Shown here: positions 61,157 to 64,000 of the stretch, piece by piece
How positions within the stretch are numbered: position 1 is the first letter of the stretch
Layout: each line of letters starts with the position of its first letter
Origin: Anaerofustis stercorihominis
Lineage (GTDB): Bacteria; Bacillota; Clostridia; Eubacteriales; Anaerofustaceae
NCBI RefSeq assembly: GCF_024623185.1
Contig: NZ_JANJZK010000009.1
Span: forward strand, 36,470-100,469
Length of the DNA: 64,000 bases
Direction of reading: 5' to 3'
Made by a program: the position numbers and the translations under genes
Notes under the pieces: generated by a model
What the model was told of the DNA's origin: nothing
What the model saw: only the letters and a program-made list of their open reading frames with translations
Database searches by the model: none

Positions 61157-62593
61157 ATGGGTAAGAAAAAGAAAGTTCAAGCTATAACTCCGATGGGTGA
61201 AGACTTTGCTCGTTGGTACACAGATGTAATAACTAAAACAGAAATGGTAGATTATGCCCCCGTTAAGGGATTTATGGTTATTCGTCCGTATGGTTATGCA
61301 CTTTGGGAAAATATTCAAGCGGCATTTGATAAAAGATTTAAAGAGACCGGACATCAAAATATGTATTTCCCGCTACTTATCCCGGAAAGCTTTTTAAATA
61401 AAGAAAAAGAACATGTTGAAGGTTTTGCTCCCGAAGTTGCCTGGGTAACCCATGGGGGAGAGAACGAACTTGCGGAAAGACTTTGCATAAGACCGACAAG
61501 CGAAACTATTATATGCAGTATGTATGCTAAGTGGCTGAAGTCCTACAGGCAGCTGCCGTTTTTATATAATCAATGGGCAAACGTTGTAAGATGGGAAAAA
61601 ACAACTAGACCTTTCCTCAGAACAAGCGAATTTTTATGGCAGGAAGGTCATACCGTTCACGCAACATTTGAAGAGGCACAGGAAGAGACTCTTCAGATGA
61701 TAGAGATTTACAGAGAGATATGTGAAGATTATCTTGCAATGCCTGTAGTTGTAGGTCAAAAGTCGGAAAAGGAAAAATTCGCCGGAGCTCATGCTACTTA
61801 TACCATAGAAGCATTGATGCATGACGGACAAGCTCTTCAAAGCGGTACAAGCCATAATTTAGCTGACCATTTTGCGAAAGCATTCGGAATCAAATTCTTA
61901 AATAAAGAAGAAAAAGAACAGTATGCTTATTCTACATCTTGGGGTGTGTCAACGAGACTTATCGGAGGGATCATAATGGTACACGGAGATGACTACGGTC
62001 TTGTGTTCCCTCCTAAAATCGCACCTACTCAAGTTGTTATAATCCCTATTGCACAGCATAAGGAAGGTGTGCTTGATAAAGCTAATGAACTTAAGAATAA
62101 ATTAAGTGATTTAAGGGTATTATTAGATGATAATGAGGCTTATTCACCGGGATGGAAATTCAATCAGTGGGAAATGAAGGGTGTTCCCGTAAGGATTGAA
62201 ATCGGACCTAAAGATATTGAAAACGGTCAGTGTGTAATAGCCAGAAGAGATACTTCTGAAAAAATAAGTGTAAGCTTAGATGAAGTTGAAAATAAAGTCA
62301 AAGAATTATTGGATGAGATACAATCTAATATGTATAATAAAGCCCTTAAGCACAGAGAAGAACATACAAAAGCAGCCAAAGATATGGATGAATTCAAGAA
62401 AGTTCAAAGTGAATCACTTGGATTTGTCAAGGCTATGTGGTGCGGATGCACCGAGTGTGAAGAAAAAATAAAAGAAGAAACCGGTGCAACACTTAGATGT
62501 GTACCGTTTAAGCAAGAAGATATCGGAAGTGATACTTGTGTATACTGCGGTAAGAAAGCAGATAAACTTGCATACTTTGCAAGAGCATACTAA
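61157..62593 (+). CDS. proS: Prolyl-tRNA synthetase, archaeal/eukaryal-like short type
   Basis: 478 residues, so the short form without the bacterial editing insertion. Class II motifs: [42 protein letters not shown], and the C-terminal zinc/terminal-Tyr domain with [26 protein letters not shown]. It charges tRNA-Pro. RBS TAGGAG. tyrS follows 16 bp downstream, so the two may share a transcript. Confidence 0.97.
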   Translation: MGKKKKVQAITPMGEDFARWYTDVITKTEMVDYAPVKGFMVIRPYGYALWENIQAAFDKRFKETGHQNMYFPLLIPESFLNKEKEHVEGFAPEVAWVTHGGENELAERLCIRPTSETIICSMYAKWLKSYRQLPFLYNQWANVVRWEKTTRPFLRTSEFLWQEGHTVHATFEEAQEETLQMIEIYREICEDYLAMPVVVGQKSEKEKFAGAHATYTIEALMHDGQALQSGTSHNLADHFAKAFGIKFLNKEEKEQYAYSTSWGVSTRLIGGIIMVHGDDYGLVFPPKIAPTQVVIIPIAQHKEGVLDKANELKNKLSDLRVLLDDNEAYSPGWKFNQWEMKGVPVRIEIGPKDIENGQCVIARRDTSEKISVSLDEVENKVKELLDEIQSNMYNKALKHREEHTKAAKDMDEFKKVQSESLGFVKAMWCGCTECEEKIKEETGATLRCVPFKQEDIGSDTCVYCGKKADKLAYFARAY

Positions 62594-62609
62594 TTAGGAG
62601 AGAGAATAG

Positions 62610-63833
62610 ATGACTGTTTACGAAGAACTGGTTAAAAGAGGACTCATTGCTCAAGTAACAGATGAAGAAGAAATAAAAGAACTTATTAATAACGGTAAAG
62701 CAACATTTTATATCGGATTTGACCCTACTGCCGACAGTCTTCATGTTGGTCACTTTATGGCATTATGTTTAATGAAGAGACTTCAAATGGCAGGTAATAA
62801 ACCTATAGCACTCGTTGGCGGCGGTACCGGTATGATAGGTGATCCGTCGGGAAGAACCGATTTAAGGCAAATGATGACCGTTGAAACAATAAATGAAAAC
62901 TGCGAAAGATTTAAAGAACAAATGAGCAGGTTTATTGATTTTTCCGAGGGTAAAGCATTAATGGTAAATAATGCAGACTGGCTTAGGGATCTTAATTATA
63001 TAGATTTTATCAGAGATATAGGTTCTCATTTCAGTGTTAACAGAATGCTTACATTCGAATGTTACAAGCAAAGAATGGAAAAAGGACTCAGTTTCCTTGA
63101 GTTTAACTACATGATAATGCAAAGCTATGATTTTTACAGATTATATAAAGATTATGGCTGTAACATGCAGTTTGGCGGAGACGATCAGTGGAGCAATATG
63201 CTTGGCGGTACAGAGCTTATAAGAAGAAAGCTGGGCAAGGATGCTTATGCCATGACAATTACACTTCTTCTTAATTCCGAAGGCAAGAAAATGGGTAAGA
63301 CGGCGTCAGGTGCGGTGTGGCTTGACCCAAATAAGACTTCACCATTTGATTTTTATCAGTACTGGAGAAATGTAGGAGATGAAGATGTAATCAAATGTCT
63401 TAAAATGCTGACTTTCCTACCATTGGAAGAGATAGAAAAAATGGAAAAATGGGAAGGCAGTGAGCTAAATAAAGCAAAAGAAATTTTAGCCTACGAACTT
63501 ACTGAACTTGTTCATGGTGAGGATGAAGCAAATAAAGCGAAAGAGGCTGCGTCAGCACTGTTTAAAGGTAAGGGAAGCAAAGAAAATATGCCTTCTACCG
63601 ATATAGAAAAATCAGAAATAAATGAAGGTATAACCCTGCTTGATTTAATGCTTAAGGCTGAACTCATACCTTCAAAGAGCGAAGGAAGAAGACTTGTAAA
63701 ACAAGGCGGAGTAAGCGTCGATGATATAAAAATAACCGATGTGAATAAAATGATTACATTAGAAGATTTTAACGAAAATGAAATCATTATCAAAAAAGGA
63801 AAAAAGGTATATCATAAAATAAATATTGTTTAA
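62610..63833 (+). CDS. tyrS: Tyrosyl-tRNA synthetase
   Basis: 407 residues. Class I: HIGH equivalent in DSLHVGHF (about 44-51), tyrosine-site [10 protein letters not shown] and GGDDQW, KMSKS equivalent KMGKT (about 230). A C-terminal S4 domain begins about residue 340 ([20 protein letters not shown]). It charges tRNA-Tyr. No T-box is seen ahead of it. Confidence 0.97.
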   Translation: MTVYEELVKRGLIAQVTDEEEIKELINNGKATFYIGFDPTADSLHVGHFMALCLMKRLQMAGNKPIALVGGGTGMIGDPSGRTDLRQMMTVETINENCERFKEQMSRFIDFSEGKALMVNNADWLRDLNYIDFIRDIGSHFSVNRMLTFECYKQRMEKGLSFLEFNYMIMQSYDFYRLYKDYGCNMQFGGDDQWSNMLGGTELIRRKLGKDAYAMTITLLLNSEGKKMGKTASGAVWLDPNKTSPFDFYQYWRNVGDEDVIKCLKMLTFLPLEEIEKMEKWEGSELNKAKEILAYELTELVHGEDEANKAKEAASALFKGKGSKENMPSTDIEKSEINEGITLLDLMLKAELIPSKSEGRRLVKQGGVSVDDIKITDVNKMITLEDFNENEIIIKKGKKVYHKINIV

Positions 63834-63839
63834 TAAACG

Positions 63840-63868
63840 TTGACATGGTTAATAATATTTAGTATTAT
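63840..63868 (+). promoter_or_regulatory. tuf promoter
   Basis: TTGACA (63840-63845), 17-bp spacer, TATTAT (63863-63868), about 70 bp before the tuf start. Confidence 0.8.
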
Positions 63869-63941
63869 TTATTTGATGTAAATAGGCTATTTAAAAGTAC
63901 AATAAGAGAATATAAAAGTTTGATAAGGAGAAAGAAAAGAA

Positions 63942-64000
63942 ATGGCAAGAGAAAAATATGAAAGAACGAAACCGCATGTAAATATCGGAACGATCGGACA
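63942..64000 (+). CDS. tuf: Elongation factor Tu, N-terminal end (partial)
   Basis: 19 complete codons visible: MAREKYERTKPHVNIGTIG, ending just before the first P-loop histidine. RBS AAGGAG at 63925-63930. EF-Tu delivers aminoacyl-tRNA to the ribosome. Cut by the window end. Confidence 0.95.
   Translation, partial: MAREKYERTKPHVNIGTIG

Overview
The window is a 64 kb stretch of an AT-rich, low-GC Gram-positive chromosome. The S10-spc-alpha layout, a zinc-type S14 and S4, the SCIFF peptide with its radical-SAM maturase beside secDF, a FabK-type fatty-acid synthase, SdpRI, LytTR and sortase B together point to a Clostridia-class anaerobe. Small-genome anaerobic cocci (Tissierellia/Peptoniphilaceae) are the closest fit I can infer; genus is not resolved. 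No rRNA, tRNA, insertion sequence, CRISPR array or intact prophage was seen.

Layout. 1-12.4 kb is the S10-spc-alpha ribosomal cluster (rpsS end, rplV to rplO, secY, adk, map, a KOW protein, infA, rpmJ, rpsM, rpsK, rpsD, rpoA, rplQ). 12.5-16.8 kb holds an ECF transporter energising module (ecfA1-ecfA2-ecfT), truA and rplM-rpsI with its own promoter and leader. 16.8-17.65 kb has no gene but carries a dense array of perfect hairpins and decayed repeat copies. 17.6-31.2 kb is a mixed housekeeping stretch: Fe-alcohol dehydrogenase, glutaredoxin, an orphan phage tail-collar protein, cysteine desulfurase-IscU, SCIFF and maturase, secD-secF, a cation/proton antiporter behind a candidate attenuator, dinB behind a LexA-type box, feoAB. 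31.4-33.1 kb codes a membrane protein with a degenerate hydrolase domain.

33.2-43.7 kb is the complete type II fatty-acid synthesis region: acpP, then accB-accC-accD-accA-fabH-fabK-(second FMN oxidoreductase)-fabD-fabG-fabF-fabZ. Both transcription units are preceded by a TTTGA-N3-TCAAA palindrome of the FabT type. 43.7-51.5 kb contains sortase B, DUF523, rpsU-yqeY, an isocitrate/isopropylmalate-type dehydrogenase and five Cof-type HAD phosphatase paralogues in a row. 51.5-61 kb is an accessory region: a LytTR regulator with membrane partner, an SdpR-SdpI pair with two near-identical large palindromic operators, a GNAT acetyltransferase, cell-wall hydrolases, a DUF2089/SHOCT-like operon, and a cluster of unrecognised small proteins including two paralogous cysteine-rich double-hairpin membrane microproteins. 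61.1-64 kb carries proS, tyrS and the start of tuf.

The most notable new-looking items are the cysteine-rich microprotein cluster (58.4-60.2 kb), the paired SdpR and FabT-type operators, the hairpin array, the attenuator-like leader of the antiporter and the second cysteine-tailed FMN enzyme inside the fatty-acid operon. Family assignments are from motif recognition by eye; no database search or folding program was run.
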